64,000 nt of DNA from Cryptomeria japonica (GCF_030272615.1 NC_081410.1:508742942-508806941); one strand, 5' to 3'. Shown: positions 37,902 through 50,281, counted from the stretch's first letter. A program made the numbers and translations. The notes: generated by a model from the sequence alone, not told the origin.

Positions 37902-38863
37902 TCATAACCAAATACACTAAGTTAATATGTCAACCAAGCATAAGAGGTCTGCACAAATAACGTGTTTCCTTAATTGACATGTTACTCAAATCCACCTTGA
38001 CCAAAACACTGTAACCAAGTCGGCCTTCACAAATCTTTTGCATGCCTCTTAATTAATTGAACCCAAGATTTAATTATCAAAACAAAACAAAAAGGTCTCC
38101 CAGACCTATACAAAAGAACCCATAATCATAAATTCCAAGTGTAACGACTTCCATCTTCAAGATACAAATACCACAGATTCTAGAGCATAGAATTTATAGA
38201 TCAAAATGCAATAAAAACATATGGGTAGCAATTAAACTATCATAACTAATTCTAACACTTGACACAAACCATGACTAACAAAAACACTAGATTATGGAGC
38301 ATAGGATCTTTCAAAAAATACTCATGTTAACCATACCTTGCTGCTCAACATACATAGCTATCTTCTCAGCAACACATGCATACCTATCTTCCCTTGCTGC
38401 TCAATATTACATAGCTGACTTCCAATACTGCTCAATATTACATACATAACTAACTTCCACTACTTCTCAATATGAGATATATTTTGTCCTAACCAGAGCA
38501 TAGGGTTTGACATCAATGACAACATTCAAACAAATCTGACACAACCGACTCCTTGTCCCATTGGTCATGGGATACCTGGACACTAGATACAAAAGTTTTA
38601 CTACTTTAAACCAAGAGAGGCCCAATCCATTATATATTTTCTACATAAATTAAAAAGTGAGAAAAACAATGGGACTCATGAGGAGTAAGAATGCATAACC
38701 CAAGTACTTGATGCCAAAAAGGAATTGAACCTAGTGAGCACCCAAAACTAGATACCACAAAACCCGAAGACTATACTAGACTAAAGATAAATAGAGAGAA
38801 AAACAAACAAATCCACCCCCACTAATGGCCTACCTAGTGGGTGGCTTCTAAATAATCCAATTT

Positions 38864-39655
38864 TTGTTCATAGCCTTCACCTTATTGAAGAAAGAGAGTG
38901 TCTTGTTTCATGTTTTACTAGATGAAATTGCAGGGGACTTCAGAGTCTCTTTCACCCTAGACATTAATGCATCTAAACCAATAGCAAGAAAAGAATCCAA
39001 ATGTTGCTTCTTTCACGCCTGCCTCTTGTTGATTTCTTCTACAATCTCTTGTAGAGTTGTTGAATTGTTTTTGAACATTTCATTGTTTTGAGGCATAAAT
39101 TCCTCCATTTTTCTTTTAAGGGATACCTGGCTATTTTGCAGTAGCTCAACATTGTTCATCTTCACCTTCCTAATCTTAGCCTGGTCAATCTTATCATATA
39201 GTCCCTTCAGTTCCTCTTCCATTCCTTCCCACTAATAAATCTTTTTGGCTAAATCATTAGTTGTGACCCAAATCCTTTGATCTTTGTCTTTCATTGCTCA
39301 AATAGAAGCTATAAATCCTCTTCAGCGAGGGCTTCCAATCTATTAATTTTCTTCTTTTCATATTAAGTTAGCCTAGATATCAGTGGATTATAGTTTCCTT
39401 CTTTTTTTATCCATCACAAAGTTAATTAACTTTATCCACAAAGATAGGGAAGTCCCATTTCCTTAGTAAATTCATAGGTAAGGGGAGAGGGGGACCAAAA
39501 GGAGTACCCACTTCTTTAACAAGATTATCTTGGGTCCACTTTGACCTAGAAGACCACAAGGAATAAAATTCCTCAAATGCATTTTCCTCTTTGTTTAGCT
39601 ATTAGACAATACATTCAATATTGGGATGGGCCAAGGGGTTCTCAGACTTAGTCAT
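38864..39655 (-). pseudogene. Unknown ORF remnant, coiled-coil end
   Basis: From the ATG at 39655 the minus strand reads MTKSENPLAHPNIECIV, two stops, then KEENAFEEFYSLWSSRSKW and VGTPFGPPLPLPMN. After a frameshift a 69-codon frame (39013-39222, MEEELKGLYDKIDQAK) looks like a coiled coil. The amino-acid pattern suggests real former coding sequence, perhaps a Gag-like protein, but I do not recognise the family. Confidence 0.35.
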
Positions 39656-39912
39656 TTTGTTGGGGTTAACCTAGGTATGGATCCCTCTGGGTTTAGGAGT
39701 AGAGCCAACATTTTTTGGTCTTTGGGATGTCTAATAGATTAACACATAGAATGGGGCTAGAGATATTACAAGAAAGTCCATAGTTGGGGGTTAAATTCAA
39801 GTGAAAATTGTAAATCTAGAGGATCTAAGTCTTTCATGCAGGGGAAGGACATTTTTGGATTTGGTCACAACAACATACTAAGAAATAGATGAAAAAAAGA
39901 AAATAAGGGAAA

Positions 39913-40212
39913 TTAATCTTCAACTCGTACCTTGATTGGTTGAGCATGGGCAAAAAATTTGAACCATTTAAACCTCCTCTCTAAGGTGATGAACTTCATG
40001 AGAAGTAGCACTACCTCTTTTGAAAGCCTAAGTAAGTTGTTCCTATTGAAACCACTTTGTAGATGGGCCACTTTGTCCCCCAACTTTAGGAACCTCTTTA
40101 AACCCTCCTTGTAATTACCCTTCATCTTCTTTGGGAAGGTTGTGTCTTCGATCACAAAACTCATCACAACTACAATGGTTTCCATGGATAAAATAAATTT
40201 TACCTTGCCCAC
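39913..40212 (-). pseudogene. Unknown ORF remnant
   Basis: A 99-codon minus-strand frame (MGKVKFILSMETIVVVMSFV) with a basic middle (FPKKMKGNYKEGLKRF). It ends 257 bases before the neighbouring remnant begins. Possibly the upstream part of the same lost gene; no motif recognised. Confidence 0.3.
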
Positions 40213-40761
40213 TTCAAATTCCGCTTCATACTAAGATTGGGAAAATTGCTTAAATGGAGTAGAGTTGTAATCCTCCATTCCTTCAACATAAGTCGTTAGA
40301 TTTCCCTCTACAACCTCATTCCAAAGAGTTCCATTTTGTTGGAATTTTTTGTAATTATCTGGCTCGTTCTGAATAATCTCCCCACCTATGATTTGCATAA
40401 TAAAGTGAATAATAAGGCCTAGAAAGGGGTAGCTAAAACTAGCTTTAGGAAAGACAAAAAAAGGAAATATTGCTTAAAGAGTAACTTTCACTAGATTTAA
40501 CAAGGCCAATCCCTAGCAATAAATGATTGAAGTACAACATAGCTAGGATGAAGTTAGAAAATTTAATTTTAAAATATTTAGTTCTCACTAGTATTAATGT
40601 CTTCAAGGATCATGGCTCAAATATCATCAAGTGAGTCATGGTATGTAAGTTGTCCAGGTCTTAAGCCCCTAAAAAAATGACCTAAGTTAATTAGCATATC
40701 CGTGGTACTATTGCCTTCTCTGAAGAGCGTTAAAGTCCTACTTGTTAAAATGTAGCAATAA

Positions 40762-41219
40762 TGTTGGAATCCAATAACACTAAGAGGGGGGTGAATCACT
40801 ATTATACCAGAATGATCAATTTTAGCCTTAGTAAAACATGCATACACCAACAAGTAATCTGGTACATACAAAATTGAAAGAAGTAAATAAACCAATAAGC
40901 CAAACACATAAATTAGAACCGCAACACACATAATTATACATGGAAAAAATCAAAGAGGAAAAACCAAGGTCGGATTTGTCACCCACAATATCAATCCACT
41001 GGCCATATGAAGAGATATTATAAAATATGAGGGGCCTACACTTGTAGGAAGGCTTACAACCTAGAGCACACTGGGCAATCACAAAAGGAGCCTCACTGAC
41101 TACATATAAATCCAAACTACAATCCGGAGAAGTGATGAACTACTAAGATAGGATCTTCAATGCCAGAATATAGTTTCGATTTGAAACCCTAAACCCTCTA
41201 CCGGAATAACCCTTACATA
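40762..41219 (-). repeat. NA1-B left LTR, first part
   Basis: It starts TGTTGGAATCCAATAACAC and aligns with 5482 onward and 50282 onward. It stops at CCTTACATA, where Copia-1 inserts; the remainder is 48612-49082. Confidence 0.85.
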
Positions 41220-42722
41220 TCATAACTCAATGATGAATGGATAGTACCAAACTGGTATTGAGAGGAGGGGGGGTAAATCAGTATAGACAAAAACACAATC
41301 CTAAACCGGTTTGTCAGCAAACACTGTTCTTAGGAAGACAAATAGTAACACCGGTCTTAAACAGAGTACAACCAGCAAAACCCAGAGTAACTGAGACAAG
41401 CATAAACCGGTTGACACTTATCTTCTCATACGATCTAATACTTCATTTCCATTTCACCCTAGTGCATGAGCAGGTAATTTACCATCAAATATATATATAT
41501 AAACAGCTAGATCAACATGATTCACTGCTTGACAGAAAACAATATAGCATCACATGAAAAAGACATCACATATGACACACATATTTTTCACGTGGAAACC
41601 CAACTGGGAAAAACCACGGTGGGGATGAATACCCACAATCTTGTTTTTGAACTCTTTAGAAGTCCTCTCTGTTAGGAGCCTTGTCCGGTTAAATATTGAT
41701 ACAACAGGTTCTATTAGGAACTGATCCTGTTAGGGATCACCTAGTTAAGGGATGGCTAGAATACCCGGTTAAGGGTTAAACCCTGTTAAAGGTTACCTTG
41801 TTAGAGGATTTCAAGAACTCAATGGTTTTGAGTCACCCTATTAAAGGATTTACAGTAAGCCAGTTAAAGCTACCCTGTTAAGGGATTTCTCAACTATTAA
41901 AGTGGCTAGAGATCAACAAGTATTACAATGATCTAGTAGTAGCACTCAATGCCAATGCAGATCCGCTTTAGCTCCTCTTCACCTTCTGCACTTACACTCT
42001 GCAGGTATCACTTCTCTCTTTTGGTCTGGCAAGAATCATGTATCTCTTCTCTTGGATACACACACACAAATTTTGCTAACAACCTCAGAAAGAAACACAA
42101 CATCGACCTTATAGGAAACAGATAGGTTGGTAGCATAAACCCTAAACCCTAAACCTGTTAGGTTAAGAAATTCAAATGGTTCAATCCTAACCATTGAGCA
42201 CATTGCATTAAATGCAACAGTCTTGAACCAATCTCATGACGTTCTCAATCATTTGTTTTCCATCGATTTCATGGTGGCTGATAACCAATCACACGTTATC
42301 ACTATTTGTGTAGACTTCGCACATTCCCAAGGTAGATAGGGACAATCTCCTTCATGCAAGATCCTTCACGCGCACAAGGCTGACGTGGGAACATGATCTG
42401 TTCTTCATTACAATGCTAACTCATCACACAAAGTCACTGATTGAGTCACACATTCTTGAGACACTTCAATTAGAAACCCTGAAGTTGAGACTACCAACTG
42501 GTAGTCATACAAAGCTTCCATGTACCGGTTCACCCTAAACAAACACACCGCTTCACTTTGGCACAAATGTTAGTTCACAGTGTTATACCGGTTCTCACAA
42601 ATATTAGTTCTTGGTAACATACCAGTTCTCACATATACTGGTTCTCTCCTCTTCAGCATATTGACATCAATGACAACATACAATGTCATCATGTCCTTAT
42701 GTTGATTTACATAATGCCAACA
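41220..42722 (-). repeat. Copia-1 left (3') LTR
   Basis: The LTR is 1,503 bp. The inner end reads GCCAACA. The outer end has TC in place of the expected TG, a point change. It contains AAAAACCACGGTGGGG near 41610, and many Cs and Ts differ from the right LTR. Confidence 0.9.
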
Positions 42723-42749
42723 ATCTCCCTCTTTGGCATTGATGGTAAT
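42723..42749 (-). other. Copia-1 polypurine tract with adjoining palindrome
   Basis: The plus strand has TCTCCCTCTTTGGCATTGAT next to the LTR. A second CTCCCCCTTT copy with ACAATGCCAAAG lies near 42824. Confidence 0.75.
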
Positions 42750-42967
42750 ATACAAAGATATCTCTCCGCTTCACATCTTCTCCCCCAATTTCTATAGATA
42801 TCTTCTTCGCTTCTCTTCTTCTCCCCCTTTGACAACAATGCCAAAGTGGAGGCACAAGCTTCCCTATTCCATTATGCTGCTCCCCCTGAGGAGTAGCATC
42901 CTTGAACACATCAATCCCCAAAAAAAATTTGACTATGCAATACTTGACTGATGTGGATCATATACCT

Positions 42968-45900
42968 TTAGTTTACCTCTTGAAGGGGCAACACCCCTAA
43001 TTCACCTCTTAAGTACATAAATGTAGCCTTTAGAAGAGGCTTGGTGAATATGTCTGCTAACTACTCCTTATTGGAAACATGTTCTAGTGCAATCTCTTTG
43101 TTCTGAACCTTTTCCCTCAAGAAATGATATTTAAGTTCAAATTTCTTGGTTCTAGAATGTAAAACCGGATTCTTGGAGATGTTAATTGTACTAGTATTGT
43201 CACAAAATATACTTACTAGTTCAGATATAGGAACTTTGAAGCCATTCAATACATGCTTCATCCAAATTGTTTGAGTGTAGTTCATGAAAGCTGCAACATA
43301 CTCTGCTTCTGTTGTAGACTGAGAGATACAACTCTACTTCTTACTCATCCATGAGACCAATCTACCACCGAGAAAGAATGCACCACCGGTTGTGCTCTTT
43401 CGGTCATCTACATTGCCTGCCCAATTAGCATCTATGAATACTTTCAAGTTGAAATCCTTGCTACATGGATACCACAATCCATAATCAATAGTTCCCTTTA
43501 GATACCTAAGAATCCGCTTGACTGCAACCAAGTGGGATTCTCTTGGGATTTTTTGGAACCTTGTAGTAATGCCAATTGCATGTGCAATATATGGTCTGCT
43601 ATGCACTACATAATGCAACTTACCAATCATTGATTGGTATTCCTTCTCATCAACCAACATTGAGTCATCCTCTTTGGATAATTTACAACCATTCACCATC
43701 GATGTACCAACCGGTTTGCTATCTTCAATGCCAAAGGTCTTCAACACCTCTTTGACATACTTGGACTAAGTGATAAAGATTCCATCTTTCATCTGTTGAA
43801 TCTGCAGTCCAATGAAGAACTTAATCTCCTCTATGAGTGACATCTCAAACTCTTTCTTCATCTCATCTGCAAACTCATGACTCATCTTGTCATCTCAACC
43901 ATAGATAATGTCATCAACAAATACCTCACAGATCAGGATCCAATCTCCTTCAGACTTCAAGTAGATATTGCTATCTTCGCTTGTTCTCTCAAATCCAATC
44001 TTCACAAGATGGGAGTGCAGGCATTCATACCATGCTCTAGGTGCCTGCTTTAGACGATATAAGGCTTTATGTAGCCTACACACCATGTCACTATCTTCAG
44101 ATAGGGAAAACCCATTTGGTTGCTCTATATACACTTCCTCTTCAAGTACACCATTTAGGAATGTAGATTTTACATCCATTTGATATACTTTGAATCCTTT
44201 AAAAGCTGCATATGCAAGAAGCATACAAACTCCTTCCAATCTGGCTACAGGAGCAAAGGTTTCTCCATAGTCTTCTCCTTCTTCTTGGGCATATCCTTTG
44301 CACACCAGTTTGGCTTTATTTCTAATCATTGTGCCATCCTCATTCAGCTTATTTCTGAAAACCCATTTGGTGCTAATGACATTTTTATGCTCTGGTCTGG
44401 GTACCAAAGACCATGTACCATTTTTCTCTATCTGGTCAAGTTCCTCTTCCATTGCCTTGATCCAGTCTTCATCTTTATGTGCCTCTTTGAATGATATAGG
44501 CTCAAATTCAGAGATCATACATGAGTTTTCTCTGACCTTCCTTCTTGTAAGAATTCCTGCATCCTTATCTCGTATGATCTGCTTAGGATCATGATTCAGC
44601 TTGACATACCGAGGAATGGTCTTGGTAGATTCCTCTTGCTTTTCTTCTTCATCCTCATCTCCATCAGTATCAGCATCTGCATCTACTAGTGTAGGAACAA
44701 TGTTACTGGTAATTGGTTGATTGAGAACTGGTTCCCAGAAGGTTACAACTGGTTCATTTATCGCTTGCTCACTGGTAGTTTCCTCAGTTTTCTCAAAGGT
44801 TTCATCAACTCTTACATTGATGCTTTCCATAGTTCTTTGAGTCCTATTATTGAAACACTTGAGAGCTTTTCTCTTGGTGGAATACCCTAGGAATATTCCC
44901 TCATCACATTTCGCATCAAATTTGCTTTGGTGTTCGCTCCTCTTGATGTAACATTTGCTACCAAACACTCTAAAGTAGCTAACCACAAGTGTTTTACCGG
45001 TCGAATACTCATAAAAAATTTTATCCTTACCTTTCTTAATGAGTACCCAGTTCATTGTGTAGACTGCAATGCTCACCGCTTCTCTCCAAAAGGTGTGAGC
45101 TACCTTTCCTTGAATCAACATAGTTCTAGCTGCTTCAACCATAGTCCAGTTATTCCTCTCTGCTAGGCCATTCTGCTATGGAGTCTGGGGGGCAGACACT
45201 TGGCTCTTGATGCCATGTTCTTCACAGTACTTGTTGAATTCACTGAAAGTGAATTCCCCTCCTTGATCAATTCTCAAGCACTTGATCTTTTTACCACTTT
45301 CCTTCTCCACTAATGCTCTGAAAGCTTTGAACTTTACAAAAGCTTTAGACTTATCTTTCAAGAATGTGACCCACATCATTCTTGAGCAGTCATCAGTGAG
45401 AATCATAAAGTACCTATCACCCTGCACACTCCTAGTTTTCATAGGACCACACAAATTAGTATGCACAAGATCAAGCAAATTGTCAGTAGTGAAAGGTTTA
45501 CCTTTAAAGGTTGAGGAAGACATTTTCTCTTGTTGACACTCTCTGCACAAGTTATTTTCTGGTTTTCTCAGCACCAGCAACCCTCTAACTACCTTGATCT
45601 TACTGTCCTTCACAATGTTATCAAAGTTTACATGGCAGAGTCTCCTATGCCATATCCAGCTATCATCCAATTTAGCCATAAGACATGTACTTATATATGC
45701 ATTCAGCTGAAAAAGGTTACCTTTGGTCTGCATGCCGGTGGCCACCAATTCACCATTCTTTCCTTTGATTCTGCACACTCCATTCTTGAATTCCAGAATG
45801 AGACCACTATCATTCAGCTGGGGAACACTCAAAATGTTGTGTCTGAGACCATCAACCCAATACACATTGTCAGCACTACTCTTTCCATTCAGAGAGATGG

Positions 45901-47065
45901 ACCCTCTGCCTTTGACTATATATGGTGCATCATTACCAAAGTGAACCACACCACCATCATACTCTTCCAAGGATAGAAACTTACTCCGGTCACCAGTCAT
46001 ATGGTGAGAATAGCCACTGTCAATAATCCACTCATTGGAATTATCAAAGTGGGAGATAAGAGCCTTCTTGTTTGACACATCTTCCTTGACAGCAACAAAT
46101 ACAATATCTTCATTTTCTTCATCTTCTGATTCCTCATCTGTGACACCTTCATCAACTACCACAAAACAGTTTCTTCGGTTTCCTCCTTTGAATTTCTTGA
46201 ACCTTTCTAGTTTGTCCTTGTTGTCACCATTAGAATAGTTTACAGCAATATGTCATATCTGGTTACAAGAAAAGCATTTCAAAGGGAGCTTACCTCTTTA
46301 TTTACCGGTTCCTTTAGGAAGTTTCTTGGAAAGAAGAGCTTCAAATGCCATCAGAATCTCCTCATCATCTATTTCTCTGCTCTATCTTGGTTCACCACTA
46401 GTGCTAGCTTCTTTTCCTTTTTTGGATGGTACAACAGAAGCTTTAAAAGATGATTCAGTCTTTTGAACATTGCCATCAAAACTATTTATCTCATAGGCTA
46501 TCAACTTTGCAATGATGGAGTCTAGGGATACCTTAGTCTTGTTTATTAATCTCAACTCCTGAATAGCAGCAATCCTTATTGCATAGACCAGTAATAAGGA
46601 TCTTAGGACTTTGCTTACCATAGTGGAATCTTCCATTTTACCACCTGCACTCTTGATATCTCCAACAACGGTTTTGATTCTTATTCCATACTTTTGAATG
46701 GTCTCACCTTCAACCATCTGCATGTCTTCAAACTTCCCTCTAAGGCTTTCTTCCTTAGCTTGTTTTACATGCTCATCACTGCCATAGATATTTTCAAGAT
46801 TATCCCATACCTCTCTGGGATTTACCTTATCTTGGACATCAATAAACTCAATGTCAGATAAACTACTAATTAGGGCTTCCATGACTTGCCCATTCTCTTG
46901 CATCTCTCTCTTTTGGTCATTGGTGAGAGTATCGGTAGGAGAAATATAGGCATTCTCAACATACCTCCAGTGTTGAGCACCCATGCTTCTGATGTATATC
47001 TTCATTTTGTCTTTCCATATACTAAAATTGTCTCTGTTGAACTTCGGACCTTCCCTCTTCATCAT
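42968..47065 (-). pseudogene. Copia-1 Gag-Pol polyprotein, nonsense-riddled
   Basis: The frame is 1,366 codons with no net frameshift and eight in-frame stops. Order: Gag of the UBN2 type (from MMKREGPKFNRDNFSIWKDK; knuckle CFSCNQI, stop, HIAVNY, with the last Cys lost); protease WIIDSGYSHHMTGD near 45990; integrase zinc region with HRRLCH and CRECQQ, then core NLCGPM (first catalytic Asp now Asn), LRIDQGGE, and NGLAERNN; reverse transcriptase with [12 protein letters not shown] and FVDDII at 43895-43920; RNase H with DANWAGN, TEAEYVAA and CDNTS. The natural TAA is at 42968. Stops lie after EPR (46382), in the Gag end (two), before QNG (45176), after IYG (43895) and at three points in the last 300 codons. 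The protein would cut, copy and integrate the element; this copy cannot. Confidence 0.95.
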
Positions 47066-47122
47066 TAGACTAGGATCTTTACCTCAAGCGGTTAAGCTTA
47101 TAACACACAGGACCTGGAGGAC

Positions 47123-47134
47123 GCTCTGATACCA
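47123..47134 (-). other. Copia-1 primer binding site
   Basis: The minus strand reads TGGTATCAGAGC, the exact plant Met-tRNA site, two bases from the right LTR. Confidence 0.9.
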
Positions 47135-47136
47135 AT

Positions 47137-48606
47137 TGATAACTCAATGATGAATGGATAGTACCAACCCGGTATTGAGAGGGGGGGTGAATTAGTACAG
47201 ATAAAAACACAATCCTAAATTGATTTGTCAGCAGACACTGTGCTTAGGAAGACAAACAGTAACACCAGTCTTAAACAGAGTACAACTGGTAAAACCCAGA
47301 GTAAATGAGACAAGCATAAACCGGTTGACACTTCTCTTCTCATACGATCTAATACTTCATTTCCATTTCATCATAGTGCATGAACAGGTAATCTACCATC
47401 AAAGATATATATATAAACAGCTAAATCAACATGATTCACCGCTTGACAGAAAACAACATAGCATCACATGAAAAAGACATCACATATGACACACATATTT
47501 TTCACATGGAAACCCAACTAGAAAAAACCACGGTGGGGATGAATACCCACAAGCTTGTTTTTGAACTCTTCAGAAGCCCGCTTTGTTAGGAGCCTTGTCC
47601 GGTTAAAGACTGATACAATGGGTTCTGTTAGGAATCGATCACCTGATTAAGGGATGGTTAGAATACATGGTTAAGGGTTAAACCATGTTAAAGGTTACCT
47701 TGTTAGAGGAATTCAAGAACTCAATGGTTTTGAGTCACCCTATTAAAGGATTTACAGTAAGCCGGTTAAAGCTACCCTGTTAAGGGATTTCTCAACTATT
47801 GAAGTGGTTAGAGATCAACAGGTATTACAATGATCTTGTAGCAGCACTCAATGCCAATGTAGATCCACTTTAGCTCCTCTTCACCTTCTACACTTACACT
47901 CTACAGGTATCACTTCTCTCTTTTGGTCTGGCAAGAATCACATATCTCTTCTCTTTGATACACACACACAAGTTTTGCCAACAACCTCGGAAAGAAACAC
48001 AACATCGACCTTATAGGAAATAGATAGGTCGATAGCATAAACTCTAAACCCTAAACCTGTTAGGTTAAGCAATTCAAACAGTTCAATCCAGATCATTGAG
48101 CACATTGCATTAAATGCAACAGTCTTGAACCAATCTCAAGATGTTCTCCATCATTCATTTTCCACTAATTTCATGGCGGTTGATAACCCATCACACGTTA
48201 TCACCGTTTATAGACTTTGCACATTCCCGACGTAGATAGGGACAATCTCCTTCATGCAAGATCCTTCATGTACATAAGGCTGACGTGGCAACATGATCTG
48301 TTCTTTGTTACAATGCTAACTCATCACACAAAGTCATCAATTGAGTCACAAAGGCTTGAGAAACTTCAATCGGAAACCCTGGAGTTGAGACTACCAACTG
48401 GTAGTCATACAAAGCTTCCATGTACCATTTCACCTTAAACAAACACATCGCTTCACTTTGGCACAAATTTTGGTTCACAGTGTTATACCGATTCTTGGTA
48501 ACATACTAGTTCTCACATATACCAATTCTCTCCTCTTCAGCATATTGACATCAATGACAACATACAATGTCATCATGTCCTTATGTCGGTTCACATAATG
48601 CCAACA
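47137..48606 (-). repeat. Copia-1 right (5') LTR
   Basis: The LTR is 1,470 bp, from TGATAACTCAATG to GCCAACA in plus orientation, followed by the ACATA duplication. It has AAAAACCACGGTGGGG near 47523. Confidence 0.9.
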
Positions 48607-48611
48607 ACATA

Positions 48612-49082
48612 AATATCCTCACATACATAATCTCTCTAATATATTTCACATTGTATCACATTCGCATATCCATAATCTCCTATATCATGTCTATATCAAA
48701 ATGATCTAATCCAACAAACCTATATACCCTATACAACTTATCATGCCTTATGTTGATTTACAAAGATAATTACAATATCAAATTACATGTCGGCTAGATA
48801 ACATGAATGCATAAATATTAAGAAAAAATGTTGACGCCGGATCCAAGAGATTTTGACCTCTAATACTGATAACCATATTCTAAACTATGTTAGCCTGCAT
48901 TGCCAGTAACCAAATAAATCCTTTTGTCCTCCCTATGTCGGTGTCGGTGTCGGTGTCAGTGTAGTGTTTGTGAAGTGCCTGCCGATACACAATTGAACCA
49001 AAACATGAAGTCAGAATAAGATACCATGTTTCCATCAATGACAACATAGTGAAACCAACCAATTGAATGTCAACTACCAACA
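48612..49082 (-). repeat. NA1-B left LTR, second part
   Basis: It continues the NA1 LTR from AATATCCTCACATACATAATC to the end ACTACCAACA. It matches 5963-6413 and 50763-51225. Confidence 0.85.
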
Positions 49083-50281
49083 ATCTCCCCCTTTGGTATT
49101 GATGGCAACACTCATGTGAAAAATGGTCAACATTTCATCTATCGGTTTCATCCTACCTACTCCCCCTGAGCTAAATATTCATTAGTGCAAAATACTCCAC
49201 ATATCCATAACTCTATTACTCCCCCTAATATATACAACTCCTTCTATTTTTTTTCACATCTATATCACTCCTCCTTTGACATCAATGCCATCAAAAATTC
49301 TAAAAAGAAAGTCAAAGATCCAAAAAAACTTTACAATGACTATCCCAAAAATATCATATCGGAGCCTAGAAAATTTCAAAATTTCGAGATAAGCCTTCTT
49401 GAGTAGCTCAAGACAGGTATCCCAGCTAGTTTTTAATGTGCTTGAAATAGATACAGGTCCACTTAATATATGTGCAAATGACTCTTTCTTAGTTACCTCT
49501 ACCAGTGTGGGATTTCCCACCATATCCATACATTCTTTCTTATGTACACTGAGTGAATCCAACAAGGGAATAACCAAGCCTCTCAGAGTTCTAACTCTTC
49601 TTATAATTTTGTCTCTTTCCTTCTCAAGAACAAAACCTTGGGCTTCCAAAATCAAAATTTGCCCATCAAATGTTGTAGTCAATGAACTCAATCCATCAAA
49701 AGAAATAGCTATATTTGCAATTTTATACTCAAATTACTTTATCTTCTTATCCACATTAGCTATAAGTATCTCAATGTTACAACATACCCTATAAATGTTT
49801 GTACACTACTTCAAAGAATTTTCTATCAGTTTCAGCTTTTCTTCAATCTTTTTCTTCTTTGATTCATTCACCTAATCAAATGTAGCTCTCATATCCTGAG
49901 TGAACCTCTCCAATGCTTGTCAGTTTGAAATCTGTTGTAAGGATTGGAAATCCTTTGAAATATGCTCAGTAATTGTCTTAGACTTTCCGGATGGGCTCGC
50001 TTCATTGTCAATCTTGCACTCTAGGACTAGTCTGTGTAAGACAATGATTGACTGATCAATAATCCCTTTGTCTGTAGATCCCTCCTTCATTAGTTTTTGT
50101 GAAATCATCATCATGATTTTAGTAGGAATCATCTCTGTTATGTTTTTGTTTACAACCTGTGAGGTGTCAATTCACAACAATGATGGACCAACTACCGGTT
50201 CACTGCCGATTTGCTTTTTCTTCTCCTTTGATGATTTATCCTTTATAACTTCCTTACTTCCTTACTTCCTCTAATACCAAT
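49083..50281 (-). pseudogene. NA1-B interior with ORF2 C-terminal remnant
   Basis: It begins with the purine-tract region (TCTCCCCCTTTGGTATTGAT). The minus-strand frame at 49260-49691 is the ORF2 C-terminal part, with RERDKIIR-like, SVHKKECMDMVG and SWDTCLELLKK blocks as in NA1-A. A second piece at 49920-50132 has SKTITEHISK. At about 50260 the sequence jumps through CTTCCTTACTTCCTTACTTCC directly to TAATACCAATTGTTGG, the decayed primer site and next LTR. About 3.7 kb present in NA1-A, including the whole Gag-like ORF, is missing. Confidence 0.7.

Larger units (their letters stand above)
26885..38541 (-). mobile_element. Pol-less LTR retrotransposon F, interrupted by element G
   Basis: LTRs at 26885-28301 and 37064-38541 are direct repeats. 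The right LTR is preceded by a decayed Met-tRNA primer site and the left one is followed by a purine tract on the minus strand, so the element reads leftwards. Inside are a coiled-coil and zinc-knuckle ORF (36144-36994) and parts of a second ORF resembling that of NA1 and D, split by element G at 29990-35486. No pol motifs are seen. Without G the interior is about 3.3 kb. Possible target duplications are CAAAT (26880-26884) and CAACC (38542-38546), which match at only three positions. Confidence 0.75.
37064..38541 (-). repeat. Element F right (5') LTR
   Basis: The LTR is 1,478 bp, beginning TGTTGAATGG and ending AAATCTGACA. It contains the 60-bp tandem repeat and a long TC/TA microsatellite that the left LTR lacks. 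Confidence 0.8.
38542..40761. other. Region between F and NA1-B with an unknown decayed retroelement
   Basis: No LTR pair is recognised. Minus-strand ORF remnants are listed separately. The rest is non-coding, with nothing recognised. Confidence 0.4.
41220..48606 (-). mobile_element. Ty1-copia retrotransposon Copia-1, full length but decayed
   Basis: LTRs 41220-42722 and 47137-48606 enclose a single-frame Gag-Pol on the minus strand, with a primer site and purine tract at the expected ends. Perfect 5-bp target duplications ACATA lie at 41215-41219 and 48607-48611. The order Gag, protease, integrase, reverse transcriptase, RNase H is the copia order. The LTRs differ at many sites, mostly transitions, so the insertion is not recent. 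It interrupts the left LTR of NA1-B. Confidence 0.95.

Noticed and set aside
45530-45976. Plus-strand 148-codon frame
   Set aside because: Antisense shadow of Copia-1 protease and integrase.
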